Shown here: positions 17,086 to 26,405 of the stretch, one piece after another
How the letters are laid out: each line of letters opens with the position of its first letter
Numbering within the stretch: position 1 is the first letter of the stretch
Source: Candidatus Peregrinibacteria bacterium CG_4_9_14_0_2_um_filter_41_14
GTDB taxonomy: Bacteria > Patescibacteriota > Gracilibacteria > UBA1369 > UM-FILTER-41-14
Direction: 5' to 3'
NCBI GenBank assembly: GCA_002788755.1
Contig: PFRW01000063.1
Coordinates: 1-64,000, forward strand
DNA: 64,000 nucleotides
The notes under the pieces: model-generated
What the model was told of the DNA's origin: nothing
The model's database searches: none
Seen by the model: only the letters and a program-made list of their open reading frames with translations
Made by a program: the position numbers and the translations under genes

Positions 17086-17395
17086 TTGATTTTTCAATTT
17101 TAAATAAAGACTTAAAGTTACCAGAAAAATCTCGAAGGAAATTTTTCACATCCAACACGTCATTTTCGGAAACATACGAGTAACTATTGGCACTTACTTT
17201 AATCCCAAGATGTTTGCGCAATTTATTCTCATCATCCGAAGGCAATAAACTAATATTGGCAAATACTTGCACTTCGCATTTTCTGCAACCAAGAACAACA
17301 TCACATTGCCCTTCAATAACATTGGTAATCATAACATCACGATTACTATAAGACTTCCGACACTTGGGACATCGGAACTTTCGCTTTAACTGCAT
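17075..17395 (-). CDS. Zinc-ribbon protein of unknown function
   Basis: Starts MQLKRKFRCPKCRKSYSN. The first cysteine pair CPKC (residues 9-12) and a second pair CRKC (about 40-43) make a four-cysteine zinc ribbon. The spacing is about 27 residues, with a further cysteine at about residue 33. The rest (about 45-107) has no recognised motif and ends with a Lys/Asp-rich tail. An in-frame upstream start adds 10 residues, but AGAAG six bases ahead of the ATG at 17395 favours the shorter form. The stop overlaps the lipoprotein start by 11 bases. A nucleic-acid or regulatory role is only a guess. Confidence 0.65.
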   Translation of the reverse strand: MQLKRKFRCPKCRKSYSNRDVMITNVIEGQCDVVLGCRKCEVQVFANISLLPSDDENKLRKHLGIKVSANSYSYVSENDVLDVKNFLRDFSGNFKSLFKIEKSNDK

Positions 17396-17488
17396 TATTA
17401 CTTCTTTCAATAACAAGAAATTCATATTTTTAATGCTTTAATACTAAAAACACTCCATATGCTACCAGTATGCCTTCAAATGTAAAGG

Positions 17489-19081
17489 CTAACTACCTAT
17501 TTTTTCCAAATAGTCAGCAGCCGCTCTCAAGCGGCCTTGCGCCCGTTCCGCACCCATTGCCCAAGCCATTTCAAAAACACCGGGTGAAAACTGCTCCCCC
17601 GATAATGCCACGCGGCAAGGCCAAAGCATTTGGCCGGTTTTTACTTCCATTATTTCAATCAATTCAATCCATCTTGCTTTAAGAGAATTCGGTGTTTTAA
17701 AGTCTTCCCCAGTCAACTCACCAGCTGACCTCCGCAGCACCAAAATGGCTACACTGGCATCAACCTCCAGTTTCTCATTCAACAATACTTCCTTTTTATA
17801 ATCCAACTTATCTACAAAATAAAAACTGATATAATTCATTACTTGAGCCGGCTCTTGCAAAATCTTTTCTTCCACAGTGATTAAAGCTCTTAATAAAAAA
17901 TCTTCATCCTGCTTCTCTAAAAGATTTTCAGACAAATCTCCTTTTACTAATTCTAACAACTTCCGACCTCTTTCTAAAGTAAAATTTTGATCTAAATGTT
18001 CACTGCTAAAAACAAAATTAAAATGGTTCGGCTTAAATTCATGGATTTCAACAGCTGGATCTAGTTTTTTGGCAACCACCTTCAACTCGTTTAAATAAGC
18101 TAAACGACGCCATTGCCAGTTGTACCAATCCAACTTATCTAAATCAAAAATCGCTCCTGACTTCTGCACGCGATCAATCGAAAAAGACTCAATTAGCTCA
18201 TCCATTGTATAAATTTCTTTGTTATCATTTGTATTCCAGCCTAGTAGTGCAATAAAATTAATAATTGCCTCTTTAATATAACCCTTTTGCCGATAAGACT
18301 CGGTAGAAACATCATTTTGTCTTTTTGATAATTTGCTACGATCCTTATTCAAGATTAATGGCAGATGAGCAAATTCTGGTTGATTCCAGCCAAAAGCCTC
18401 ATAAAGCAAAATGTGCTTAGGCGTAGAAGGTAGCCATTCTTCACCACGAAAAACATGGGTGATTTCCATTAAGTGATCATCCACAACCGATGCTAAATGA
18501 TAAGTAGGGAAACCATCGGATTTTAATAAAACTTGATCTTCCAAGTCCTTAGACTCAAATTTTACACGACCCCTAATATTATCAATAAACTCTACTCTTC
18601 GACTTGTTGGCATTTTTTGGCGCAAAACAAACGGTATTTTTGCCTCAAGCTTTTCGGCAACCTCCTTAGAACTTAAACTACTACAACGACCATCGTATTT
18701 AGGTGGCAAACTAAACTTCTTTTGCTGTTCTCTCATTTCATCCAAAGTCTCTTTCTTACAAAAACAGTAATAAGCATGCCCATTTTCCACCAACTCAAAC
18801 GCATATTTTTTATAGATATCCAAACGCTCAGATTGAATATATGGTGCAAAAGGTCCGCCAACTTCCGGTCCCTCATCAAAGTTCAATCCGGCCCAACGCA
18901 AATTCTCAATCAAATTCTCTAATGAGCCACTAACTAAACGTTCTTGGTCTGTATCTTCAATACGTAAAATAAATGTACCTCCCATTTTTTTGGCAAGCAG
19001 ATAACAATACAAAGCGGTCCTGAGACCGCCGATATGCAGGTATCCGGTAGGCGATGGCGCAAAACGTGTCCGAACTGTCAT
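17489..19081 (-). CDS. gltX: Glutamyl-tRNA synthetase
   Basis: Class I synthetase charging tRNA-Glu, and in CPR bacteria possibly also tRNA-Gln for later amidation (inference). The HIGH signature is PTGYLHIGGLRTALY (residues 11-25) and the KMSKS signature is SKLSKRQND (about 250). The intervening FVLRQKMPTSRRVEFIDN and FRGEEWLPSTPKHILLYEA are typical of GlxRS. The Zn-binding-type CFC appears in HAYYCFCKKE near residue 107. The C-terminal anticodon-binding region is complete, for a total of 530 residues. A good promoter lies upstream and the gene is divergent from metG. Confidence 0.95.
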   Translation of the reverse strand: MTVRTRFAPSPTGYLHIGGLRTALYCYLLAKKMGGTFILRIEDTDQERLVSGSLENLIENLRWAGLNFDEGPEVGGPFAPYIQSERLDIYKKYAFELVENGHAYYCFCKKETLDEMREQQKKFSLPPKYDGRCSSLSSKEVAEKLEAKIPFVLRQKMPTSRRVEFIDNIRGRVKFESKDLEDQVLLKSDGFPTYHLASVVDDHLMEITHVFRGEEWLPSTPKHILLYEAFGWNQPEFAHLPLILNKDRSKLSKRQNDVSTESYRQKGYIKEAIINFIALLGWNTNDNKEIYTMDELIESFSIDRVQKSGAIFDLDKLDWYNWQWRRLAYLNELKVVAKKLDPAVEIHEFKPNHFNFVFSSEHLDQNFTLERGRKLLELVKGDLSENLLEKQDEDFLLRALITVEEKILQEPAQVMNYISFYFVDKLDYKKEVLLNEKLEVDASVAILVLRRSAGELTGEDFKTPNSLKARWIELIEIMEVKTGQMLWPCRVALSGEQFSPGVFEMAWAMGAERAQGRLRAAADYLEKIGS

Positions 19082-19108
19082 AGTATATATTTAAACTGAT
19101 TTAAGCCT

Positions 19109-19137
19109 ACTATAGTCAATAATTCGCTTTTTTCCAA
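19109..19137 (-). promoter_or_regulatory. Promoter of gltX
   Basis: Minus strand TTGGAA (19132-19137), 17-base spacer, TATAGT (19109-19114). It is 27 bases ahead of the gltX ATG in the 98-base gap to divergent metG. Confidence 0.65.
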
Positions 19138-19179
19138 CCTTTAATTAGGGTATAAATTAAAAGAATTAATTATAAGCAC

Positions 19180-20691
19180 ATGTCACAAGAAACATATTAC
19201 ATTACAACCGCAATTGCCTACGTTAACGGCCGCCCACACATTGGCCACGCCATGGAAATGCTGCAAGCCGACTGCCTAGCCCGCTACAACCGTTTAATTG
19301 GCAATGACACCTACTTTTTAACAGGAACCGACGAATTCGGCAGCAAAGTCTACAAAACCGCCGAAGATGCCGGCATTAGTGTTGAAAAACTGGTAGACCA
19401 AAATGTCATTCCATTTCAGGAACTAACTACAAAATTAAACTTATCACACGACCAATTTATTCGAACTTCATCCGCTCAACATCGCACCGGCGCCCAAAAA
19501 CTGTGGCAAAAACTAGTCGACAACAACGATATTTACAAAGACACCTACGAAGGCCTCTACTGCATTGGCTGCGAAACCTACCTAGGGCCCAAAGAGCTAG
19601 AAGACGGCAAATGCGCCATCCACAAAAAAGAACCGGAACTAATTAAAGAAGAAAACTACTTTTTTAAACTCTCCAAATATAACGATCAAATTAAAGAATT
19701 AATCACAAGCGATAAACTAAAAATCCACCCGGAAGCCCGCCGCAACGAAATCCTGGCCCAATTAGAAAGGGGACTGCACGACATCAGTTTTTCCAGACCA
19801 AAATCCGCACTACCTTGGGGAGTAGAAGTCCCAAACGACTCCGACCACGTTATGTACGTATGGTGTGACGCCCTCTCCAACTACATTACCGCCTTAGACT
19901 TTGAACATGATTCCGCCCTTTTTCAAAAATATTGGCCGGCCCAAATGCAAGTCATCGGCAAAGATATTCTCCGTTTTCATGCCGGCATCTGGATTGGCAT
20001 GCTCCTTGCCGCCAAGCTACCAATTCCTGAAGCAATCGGCGTCCACGGCTTTATGACAAGCGAAGGCCACAAAATGAGCAAATCCCTCGGCAACGTCATC
20101 GACCCCTTTGACATTATCGATCAATACGGTGTTGATCCAGTCCGTTATTACCTCCTTAAAGAAATCCCCACAGCCGACGACGGCGACTTTAACCACGACC
20201 GTTTTAAAGAAGTCCACCAAAGCGACCTCGCCAACAACCTCGGCAATCTCTTTAGCCGCGTCACCGCCATGCTCCAAAAATACAACGACGGCAAAACCCT
20301 AGAACTAAAAGCCTCCGAAGCCCTAACTCAAAGCCTAGAAACAGCCTGGCAAACCTACCACCATCAACTCAAACAATTCGACCTTAAAAAAGCGGCCGAA
20401 GCCATCATGCAACTACTAGACTTTGGCAACAAATACATCGAGCAAAACCAACCATGGACCCTCGCCAAAACCGAACCGGAACACGCAAACCAAATCCTCA
20501 CCGAACTAATCGAACTCCTGCGCCACAGCTCCATTATGCTAACACCATACCTACCCCAAACCGCTGCCGTTATCCAAGAGCGCCTCAACTACGTTCCAAC
20601 AGCCGATTTTCAAACATCGATCAAAACACCTCTTCCTCAAGGACATGAAATTAGCAAAGGCGAATCACTTTTCCCACGTATAGAATCCTAG
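19180..20691 (+). CDS. metG: Methionyl-tRNA synthetase
   Basis: Charges tRNA-Met for initiation and elongation. The HIGH signature is AYVNGRPHIGHAMEM (residues 13-27) and the KMSKS signature is GHKMSKSLGNVIDPFDI (about 290-306). One zinc-knuckle type insert is seen as LYCIGCETYLGPKEL followed by a further Cys/His. The anticodon-binding helical domain follows, including NQPWTLAKTEPE. At 503 residues it lacks the C-terminal EMAP-like tRNA-binding domain of larger MetRS. The coding strand is very rich in C over G, as in other plus-strand genes here. Its stop shares the four bases CTAG with the stop of the convergent VirB2-like gene. Confidence 0.95.
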   Translation: MSQETYYITTAIAYVNGRPHIGHAMEMLQADCLARYNRLIGNDTYFLTGTDEFGSKVYKTAEDAGISVEKLVDQNVIPFQELTTKLNLSHDQFIRTSSAQHRTGAQKLWQKLVDNNDIYKDTYEGLYCIGCETYLGPKELEDGKCAIHKKEPELIKEENYFFKLSKYNDQIKELITSDKLKIHPEARRNEILAQLERGLHDISFSRPKSALPWGVEVPNDSDHVMYVWCDALSNYITALDFEHDSALFQKYWPAQMQVIGKDILRFHAGIWIGMLLAAKLPIPEAIGVHGFMTSEGHKMSKSLGNVIDPFDIIDQYGVDPVRYYLLKEIPTADDGDFNHDRFKEVHQSDLANNLGNLFSRVTAMLQKYNDGKTLELKASEALTQSLETAWQTYHHQLKQFDLKKAAEAIMQLLDFGNKYIEQNQPWTLAKTEPEHANQILTELIELLRHSSIMLTPYLPQTAAVIQERLNYVPTADFQTSIKTPLPQGHEISKGESLFPRIES

Positions 20692-21023
20692 TTAGCCACA
20701 GAGACCAATAAATCGAATACAGTGGAAACAATTGCGTAAGACAGAATCAGGATTAACAAAGCCACAACGGCCCAAATTAGACCTGATTTTGCTTTGCCCA
20801 TTTGCTCATCATCACCAACCGAAATCACATACCTAAACCCCGCAATAATAATAAAAATAATGGCAAGCGCACCGGCAAATTGAATCGCCGTTAACACAAA
20901 ATCTCCCACTAATTTAGAAGCCTGCTCCTCAATCGTACCACCCTTAATGGCGGGCAGATTCTCAGGACGAACATCATCCGGCAAACTTATTTGAGCAATT
21001 TGTAATTGTAGCCAACTCAACAT
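20688..21023 (-). CDS. VirB2/TrbC-like two-helix membrane protein 5
   Basis: The last and smallest of five tandem genes sharing one C-terminal plan: two membrane helices joined by a short polar loop. Here the helices are about residues 46-66 (FAGALAIIFIIIAGFRYVI) and 83-105 (WAVVALLILILSYAIVSTV). The loop has the shared G-D-D-E then K-A-K pattern (VGDDEQMGKAKSG). The N-terminal 45 residues are short and soluble, with no clear signal peptide and no cysteines. This topology is known from VirB2/TrbC-type pilins and from many CPR proteins. The function here is inference. It starts 11 bases after the previous gene ends and converges on metG. Confidence 0.75.
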   Translation of the reverse strand: MLSWLQLQIAQISLPDDVRPENLPAIKGGTIEEQASKLVGDFVLTAIQFAGALAIIFIIIAGFRYVISVGDDEQMGKAKSGLIWAVVALLILILSYAIVSTVFDLLVSVAN

Positions 21024-21034
21024 TTTTACAGTTT

Positions 21035-21472
21035 TTAAAGATTAACAATAACGCGCAACACACCAGACACAAGCGCAAATGCCCCACCAACAATGGCTGC
21101 CCCCAGCAACATATGAATAATTAAATCTTTCAACTTGGTCACTTCATCCTCATCACCTCTCGACAAAATCATTCTAATACCGGCATAAACCAGCACAATA
21201 AAAATCACAATTCCCATTGCATACAAAAATAGATTTACCGCTTGCGGCAAAATATCGGTAATTAAATTTCCTTTGGGAAGGGCCACTGTCCGTCTTGCCC
21301 TTTCAGCATCAATTTCATCTTGGGTAACAGTAGAATCCGCAGGTATTTGATCTACAACCGGCGGCTTAGAAAACAATTTCTCCGGCGAAGGAAAACTAAG
21401 TGCCAAAGCACCGTTAGTTGACGTTAAAACTAATAAACCACCAATTATAATGTTTACAAAAAAATTTCGCAT
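21035..21472 (-). CDS. VirB2/TrbC-like two-helix membrane protein 4
   Basis: 145 residues from the ATG at 21472, which follows the previous stop after one base; a longer in-frame start would overlap that gene. A signal-like segment (MRNFFVNIIIGGLLVLTSTN) leads to a short Pro/Asp-rich ectodomain without cysteines (FSKPPVVDQIPADSTVTQDE). The two C-terminal helices enclose the loop SRGDEDEVTKLKDL, which matches the array consensus G-D-E/D then K. It lies inside the five-gene array and is likely translated from the same mRNA as its neighbours. Confidence 0.75.
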   Translation of the reverse strand: MRNFFVNIIIGGLLVLTSTNGALALSFPSPEKLFSKPPVVDQIPADSTVTQDEIDAERARRTVALPKGNLITDILPQAVNLFLYAMGIVIFIVLVYAGIRMILSRGDEDEVTKLKDLIIHMLLGAAIVGGAFALVSGVLRVIVNL

Positions 21473-21473
21473 C

Positions 21474-22004
21474 TTATTTAAAAGGTAAAGAACTAATAAT
21501 CTGAACAATTGCAAAACTCAACAATGCCACAATTAAACCAACAATCGAATACAAAGCCGCATTTTTAGCCTTAGTAGCCTTATCCTCATCGCCAAGTGTG
21601 GTAAAGTACATCGCTCCTGCATAAAGTAAAACAAGAAACGACGCCAACGCAATCAGCCCAATTAATAATTTTGTAATTGATGGCAACACCGTTTTCAGAA
21701 AATATTGGCGAGCCACCTCAGGATCACTCAAGTCTGACGCACTAATTCCCGGCACACCGTCGGGTTGGGGGAGAACTGGTATGGTGTATTCTTTAACGGG
21801 GGGGACATATGTAAATTGCTCACATTCAGGCGACAACTCAACTCCTGCATCTGCACGTCCTTCACATATACCTTTCAAAATAGCTTGTGCCGTTTCTTGC
21901 TGAGCGGGTGTCAACTCATCCGTAGCAGGAGCAGTATCCTGCGCCATAGCCGTAACCGGCAACAACAGAAGCAAAAACGATAATGTAATCAATATTTTTT
22001 TCAT
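21474..22004 (-). CDS. VirB2/TrbC-like two-helix membrane protein 3
   Basis: 176 residues. A clear signal peptide (MKKILITLSFLLLLLPVTAM, then AQD) is followed by about 85 residues outside the membrane containing two cysteines (GICEGRADAGVELSPECEQF), which could form one disulphide. The C-terminal pair of helices encloses the loop LGDEDKATKAKNA. An upstream gap of 21 bases separates it from gene 2. The first helix (LIALASFLVLLYAGAMY) and the Ala/Gly-rich second helix resemble VirB2-type pilins, but no cyclisation or pilin processing site is evident. Confidence 0.78.
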   Translation of the reverse strand: MKKILITLSFLLLLLPVTAMAQDTAPATDELTPAQQETAQAILKGICEGRADAGVELSPECEQFTYVPPVKEYTIPVLPQPDGVPGISASDLSDPEVARQYFLKTVLPSITKLLIGLIALASFLVLLYAGAMYFTTLGDEDKATKAKNAALYSIVGLIVALLSFAIVQIISSLPFK

Positions 22005-22025
22005 AATTAAAATTAAACAAAAATA

Positions 22026-23279
22026 TTACCTCATTGAACCACTCTCAGTAGTCGCTGCCTCCTCTGCTGCCGCCTCTGTGGCCGCCTCCTGCAATAATTG
22101 CTTCTGCTGATCCTGAACATCTATAGGTGTAAAGAAAGTCGGATTAACAGCATAAAGTATTATTCCGGATAAAAATAAGACAGCCAAAGCAATAATCGAC
22201 TGTACAATTCGTCCTTTCGCCTCATCAATTGCTTCGCCACCGGACGCACTAATTTGAATCCCACTGACCATAATCACTAAAACGGCAATTACACCAACAA
22301 TTCCCGCCGCCCACCTGTAAATGAAACCAATATAACTCTTTAGCAAATTAACGCCACTATCTGCCCAAATCGCTTGAACTTTATCGCAATAAACAACTGT
22401 TGGCAAAACACCGGTCTCATTACCGGCAACATTTAATTTATAACTACCATTATCCTGTCTAACTAAAGTCACCGAACTCAAATTACTTCGAGTTGGCACG
22501 CACTTCTCCACAATATAAGATTCACAGTCCGTAGGTCTAATCGCATAGTGATTTGGCGCTCCGGGCACAGGCTGTAATTCTCCTTTACTATCACGCACAA
22601 AATTAAGTTCACAAATTTTTGCACGATTATACACATTTTCATTACTAATGGGCTCTTCCAAAATCGTCACTAAATTACCCAGCAAAATCGCATCCTGCAA
22701 TTGAGCAAACTCGGTATCTGTACGCTCACAAATCGATGTATCCGCACTTGTTAAGTTCACACAACTACTCCCCATCGTACCAAGCAATGTTTTTTTCTGT
22801 GCTGCTTGCAGGTTTTGTTGTTCAATCACTAAATCATCAACCGCATCACAGTCAGCTTTCATCGAATTAATATTACGATTTGCAAGAAATTTATTAATCG
22901 CAGCAATCTTATCTTGTAAAACTTTTTTTTCATCCACTTTCTCTGCTGCAAGCTTATTCAATTCAGTCTCTAATACTGCTTGTGTTCTTGGCCCATCAAA
23001 GATCGCGTTCGCTAACCTATCGCATGTAGGCTTTGAACAATAATTACTAATTGACGTCACCGTTTTTCTGGCAAGCTTTGCACTCTCATCATCGTCACAA
23101 AAAGTTTTGATAGCTACTAGTAAATCAGCTTTATTCCCTGCCTCAATATCATTTATCAACTCATCAACATTACCATTAACTCCTGTTGACAGTGAATCAT
23201 TATTCTGTGCCAAAACAGGCAAAAATGCATAAGGCAGACATAACACCAACAACATCAAAATCAATAATATTTTTTTCAT
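22026..23279 (-). CDS. VirB2/TrbC-like membrane protein 2 with a large cysteine-rich ectodomain
   Basis: The largest member (417 residues). A signal peptide (MKKILLILMLLVLCLPYAFL) precedes about 290 residues with ten cysteines, an even number suited to disulphides, in small motifs such as NYCSKPTCDRL, SICERTD and VEKCVPTRS. Long helical stretches of charged residues separate them. Two membrane helices follow near 325-345 (AAGIVGVIAVLVIMVSGIQI) and 362-385, enclosing the loop ASGGEAIDEAKGR. This is a looser form of the array consensus. The C-terminal 30 residues are Gln/Ala/Glu-rich. No family is recognised for the ectodomain. It begins one base after gene 1 stops. Confidence 0.72.
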   Translation of the reverse strand: MKKILLILMLLVLCLPYAFLPVLAQNNDSLSTGVNGNVDELINDIEAGNKADLLVAIKTFCDDDESAKLARKTVTSISNYCSKPTCDRLANAIFDGPRTQAVLETELNKLAAEKVDEKKVLQDKIAAINKFLANRNINSMKADCDAVDDLVIEQQNLQAAQKKTLLGTMGSSCVNLTSADTSICERTDTEFAQLQDAILLGNLVTILEEPISNENVYNRAKICELNFVRDSKGELQPVPGAPNHYAIRPTDCESYIVEKCVPTRSNLSSVTLVRQDNGSYKLNVAGNETGVLPTVVYCDKVQAIWADSGVNLLKSYIGFIYRWAAGIVGVIAVLVIMVSGIQISASGGEAIDEAKGRIVQSIIALAVLFLSGIILYAVNPTFFTPIDVQDQQKQLLQEAATEAAAEEAATTESGSMR

Positions 23280-23280
23280 T

Positions 23281-24072
23281 TTAATAAATCAAAGCTTGAA
23301 CAAATGTAACAATCATATAAGCAAAAATAACAATTACCATTCCGGTTAACCCCAACTTAATGACGTCCTTACCTTTACTAAGCTGTTCATCATCACCGGC
23401 AGCCGTTAATAAGAAATATGCACCAATTACAATTACAACTAAAGCAGCCAGCCCAATCATATAAACCAATAAGCCCATCATTCGCACAATAAAATCCAAA
23501 ACCGGATTACCACTGGTTCCTTTAAAAAAACCGACCTGACCAGGAGCTGTTAAAGTATCGACAGCAAAAAATTCGCTACTATTAGGTACATCACCAGTCG
23601 TATCACGCTGACCAATATAATAGCCATATTTACTATTAGCGTCCTCGGGCACATCTGTATTTACAGCACCACCTTTAGCTATAGCCAAATCCACTAACTT
23701 CTTTTCGCTATTCGCTCCAACATCATCAAACTCAAAGTTAGAATTGAAATCGTAATAAAAATACTTTTTATAATCCTCTAAAGCCTTTCCTTGCAGATAT
23801 TCACCACAAACGGCACATTCCAAACGTAAATCTGACCTTGCAAGATTTGCCGGTTTAGTTTCTGGACAAAGTTTTACATATTTATCACATTGATACTTAA
23901 TTTTATCCGCACCAATCTGTGCATTATTTATAGACTCTGCTTCGGTAAAACTCATTTCTTCATCTGCAGCGTCCTGTGCCATCGCCACTCCCTGTACTAA
24001 ACCCGCACATAAAACTAGAGCAATTAATCCGACACCCAATTTTTGTAAGTAGCTAATTAAACGCATAAGCAT
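23281..24072 (-). CDS. VirB2/TrbC-like membrane protein 1 with four-cysteine ectodomain
   Basis: First gene of the five-gene array (263 residues). A signal peptide (about 1-33, ending near GVAMAQD) leads to an ectodomain with four cysteines (YQCDKYVKLCPE and LECAVCGEYLQG). After about 150 residues comes the two-helix module (near 193-216 and 236-260) with the loop AAGDDEQLSKGKDV. The ATG at 24072 is two codons before another ATG, so the start may be either. It lies about 15 bases downstream of the predicted transcription start, giving a short leader. Envelope location is clear; biochemical function is not. Confidence 0.75.
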   Translation of the reverse strand: MLMRLISYLQKLGVGLIALVLCAGLVQGVAMAQDAADEEMSFTEAESINNAQIGADKIKYQCDKYVKLCPETKPANLARSDLRLECAVCGEYLQGKALEDYKKYFYYDFNSNFEFDDVGANSEKKLVDLAIAKGGAVNTDVPEDANSKYGYYIGQRDTTGDVPNSSEFFAVDTLTAPGQVGFFKGTSGNPVLDFIVRMMGLLVYMIGLAALVVIVIGAYFLLTAAGDDEQLSKGKDVIKLGLTGMVIVIFAYMIVTFVQALIY

Positions 24073-24093
24073 ACTTGGTAACTAAATCTCCTT

Positions 24094-24122
24094 ATATTAC
24101 CACAAAAATCGACCATTGTCAC
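24094..24122 (-). promoter_or_regulatory. Promoter of the five-gene VirB2-like array
   Basis: Minus strand GTGACA (24117-24122, 5 of 6 to consensus), 17-base spacer ending TGG, TAATAT (24094-24099). Transcription would start about 15 bases before the first gene. The array therefore need not depend on ftsK transcription. Confidence 0.65.
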
Positions 24123-24133
24123 CTATTTAGTCG

Positions 24134-26368
24134 CTAGCCATTACTAATTAAGATCTCACGAGGTTTAGCACCATTAACCGGTCCAACGACGCCGTTTTCC
24201 TCAAGCAGATCTAATAAACGGGCGGCACGCGCATAACCAATCCGTAAGCGACGTTGCAGTAGGGAAGCAGAAGCCTTATTACTATCCAAAATAACACTTA
24301 AGGCATCGTCGTATAAGTCATCTTCACCGCCACCACCGGCCATGCCGGCGGCACTTGCCTTGGTTTTACAGTCCACAATTTCGTCTTTGTAATCCGGTTC
24401 AATTGTTAGCTTAAGCCTATCCGTCACCCTCTTAATTTCCTTTGGCGAAATATAAATACCCTGAACACGAATTGGTTTGCCTAAATCTTTAGGCAAATAA
24501 AGCATATCACCCTTACCAAGCAAATCTTCGGCACCCATCGCATCCAAAATTGTGCGTGAATCAATACTAGAAGTCACCGCATACGAAATACGAGTTGGAA
24601 TATTAGCCTTAATTAAACCGGTAATCACATCCACAGAAGGCCTTTGCGTTGCCACAATTAAATGGATACCAACCGCCCGCGCCATTTGCGCAATCCGACA
24701 AATAGAAGCCTCCACCTCTTTACCGTTTGCCATCATTAAATCGGCCAACTCATCAATCACAATCACAATTTTTGGCATTTTCTTTAAACGACTATCATCC
24801 TCATTATATTCATCAATATTACGACAACCGGCATGCGACAACGTTTCATAACGACGAGACATCTCGGCAACCGCCCAATTTAAGGCATTAGCAGCTTTCT
24901 CCGGATCGGTAACTACCGGCGTTAGCAAATGGGGGATACCGTTATAATCTGTGAGCTCTACTCGCTTTGGATCAATTAAAATCAACTTTAGTTCACTTGG
25001 TGAATTTTGATACAGCAGAGAAATTAAAATAGTGTTCATACCAACCGATTTACCGGCACCCGTAGCACCAGCAATTAATAAATGCGGCATATCCTGAATG
25101 TTGGCCACAATCGGTATTCCACTAACATCTCGTCCCAACGGACACAACAAGTCAGACTTATTAACATTAGCCGCAAACTGTGGCGAACTAATAATTTCAC
25201 GTAAATATACAACTGAACGTGCAGCGGAAGGTACTTCAATACCAACTAAGGATTTCCCCGGAATGGGTGCTTCAATACGCACATTTTGAGCCGCCAAAGC
25301 TAAGGCTAAATCGTTCTTTAAACCTGTAATTTTAGATAATTTCACTCCTTCACTCGGCTTTAAAGTGTACTGAATAACTGTTGGTCCTACATGCACATTT
25401 TTCATGACAACCTTAATCCCAAACTGTTCCAACTTTTTGCGAATAATTTCCGCATTACTACGTAACATTTTGTCATCCGCCGACACTTCAGAACTTTTAT
25501 CATCAAGTAATTCAAGCGAAGGATACTCCCACTCAATTACTTTAGTCTCCAACGTTTCTTCCACTCCATCCATTTCATGAATAGGTAGACGCACCTGTAC
25601 TTCATCTTCAATTGGCTCATCTGCCCGAGCCACCTTAGCCTCATTCAACATTACCGGCTTAAGCTCGGGTATATCCGGTTTAATAATTCTAATGCCATCT
25701 TCATCCTGGTTAAGCGGTAAAGCTTTTTTTTCTTCAGCAGCCTTTTTAGGTTTTGCACTTTTTTTACTGCCTCGATTCATAAACAACACACCAAAAAACT
25801 TAATTACCGAACTTTCAAACGTTAACAAAGCGGCAATTAAAAACAAGCTTACAAAAATGACGGCCGAAGCAACTGGACTAATTTGCAACTTTGCTCGAAT
25901 CAAATAATTAGTCGCAAAACCAATTGCACCTCCATGCGTGCCTTCTTTTGCAATTATCCCTATCTGCTCTATGGGAATTGATAAATGTAAAATACTTAAA
26001 ATCGACACAAAGAATAACGCCACACCGCTAATTTTTGCCAAATTAATCTTGATCTTATTGTTAAACAAAATCAAAACACCAAAAAACATTAACAAGATGG
26101 GAATAAAATACAGACCCCATCCCAAAATTGGCGCCAAGGCGTTACGCATAAATACAGAGACAACACCAAGTGCATCAAAAAAACTGAGGACAATTAACGC
26201 TCCAACAGTAATAAGCACAATGCCCCAAATTGCACTTTTTACTTCTTCATCCAAATTCAATTCAAGCTGTTTTGTTTTAGTCTTACGGCGGCGAGTTTTT
26301 CTAGGTCCAAAAAACAAATTTTCCAAAAACCCTCCACTAGTACGGCGCCTCTTTCTACGTCGAGCCAT
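24134..26368 (-). CDS. ftsK: DNA translocase FtsK/SpoIIIE
   Basis: Septal DNA pump that moves chromosome ends during division. A very basic tip (MARRRKRRRTSG) is followed by about four to five membrane helices in residues 45-205, then a charged linker. The motor domain has Walker A GATGAGKSVG (about 431) and Walker B VIVIDELADLMM. The C-terminal winged-helix gamma domain (about 680-744, LQRRLRIGYARAARLLDLLE) reads KOPS-type signals. At 744 residues it is a compact but complete FtsK. It lies downstream of the pilus operon on the same strand, 37 bases after the PilX-like gene. Confidence 0.96.
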   Translation of the reverse strand: MARRRKRRRTSGGFLENLFFGPRKTRRRKTKTKQLELNLDEEVKSAIWGIVLITVGALIVLSFFDALGVVSVFMRNALAPILGWGLYFIPILLMFFGVLILFNNKIKINLAKISGVALFFVSILSILHLSIPIEQIGIIAKEGTHGGAIGFATNYLIRAKLQISPVASAVIFVSLFLIAALLTFESSVIKFFGVLFMNRGSKKSAKPKKAAEEKKALPLNQDEDGIRIIKPDIPELKPVMLNEAKVARADEPIEDEVQVRLPIHEMDGVEETLETKVIEWEYPSLELLDDKSSEVSADDKMLRSNAEIIRKKLEQFGIKVVMKNVHVGPTVIQYTLKPSEGVKLSKITGLKNDLALALAAQNVRIEAPIPGKSLVGIEVPSAARSVVYLREIISSPQFAANVNKSDLLCPLGRDVSGIPIVANIQDMPHLLIAGATGAGKSVGMNTILISLLYQNSPSELKLILIDPKRVELTDYNGIPHLLTPVVTDPEKAANALNWAVAEMSRRYETLSHAGCRNIDEYNEDDSRLKKMPKIVIVIDELADLMMANGKEVEASICRIAQMARAVGIHLIVATQRPSVDVITGLIKANIPTRISYAVTSSIDSRTILDAMGAEDLLGKGDMLYLPKDLGKPIRVQGIYISPKEIKRVTDRLKLTIEPDYKDEIVDCKTKASAAGMAGGGGEDDLYDDALSVILDSNKASASLLQRRLRIGYARAARLLDLLEENGVVGPVNGAKPREILISNG

Positions 26369-26405
26369 AGAGTTTTATATTACAATTAACTAACACTATT
26401 TTACC

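Noticed and set aside
25938..26393. Antisense frame of 151 codons opposite ftsK
   Set aside because: It is the shadow of the ftsK membrane region; no motif, no start context, biased composition.
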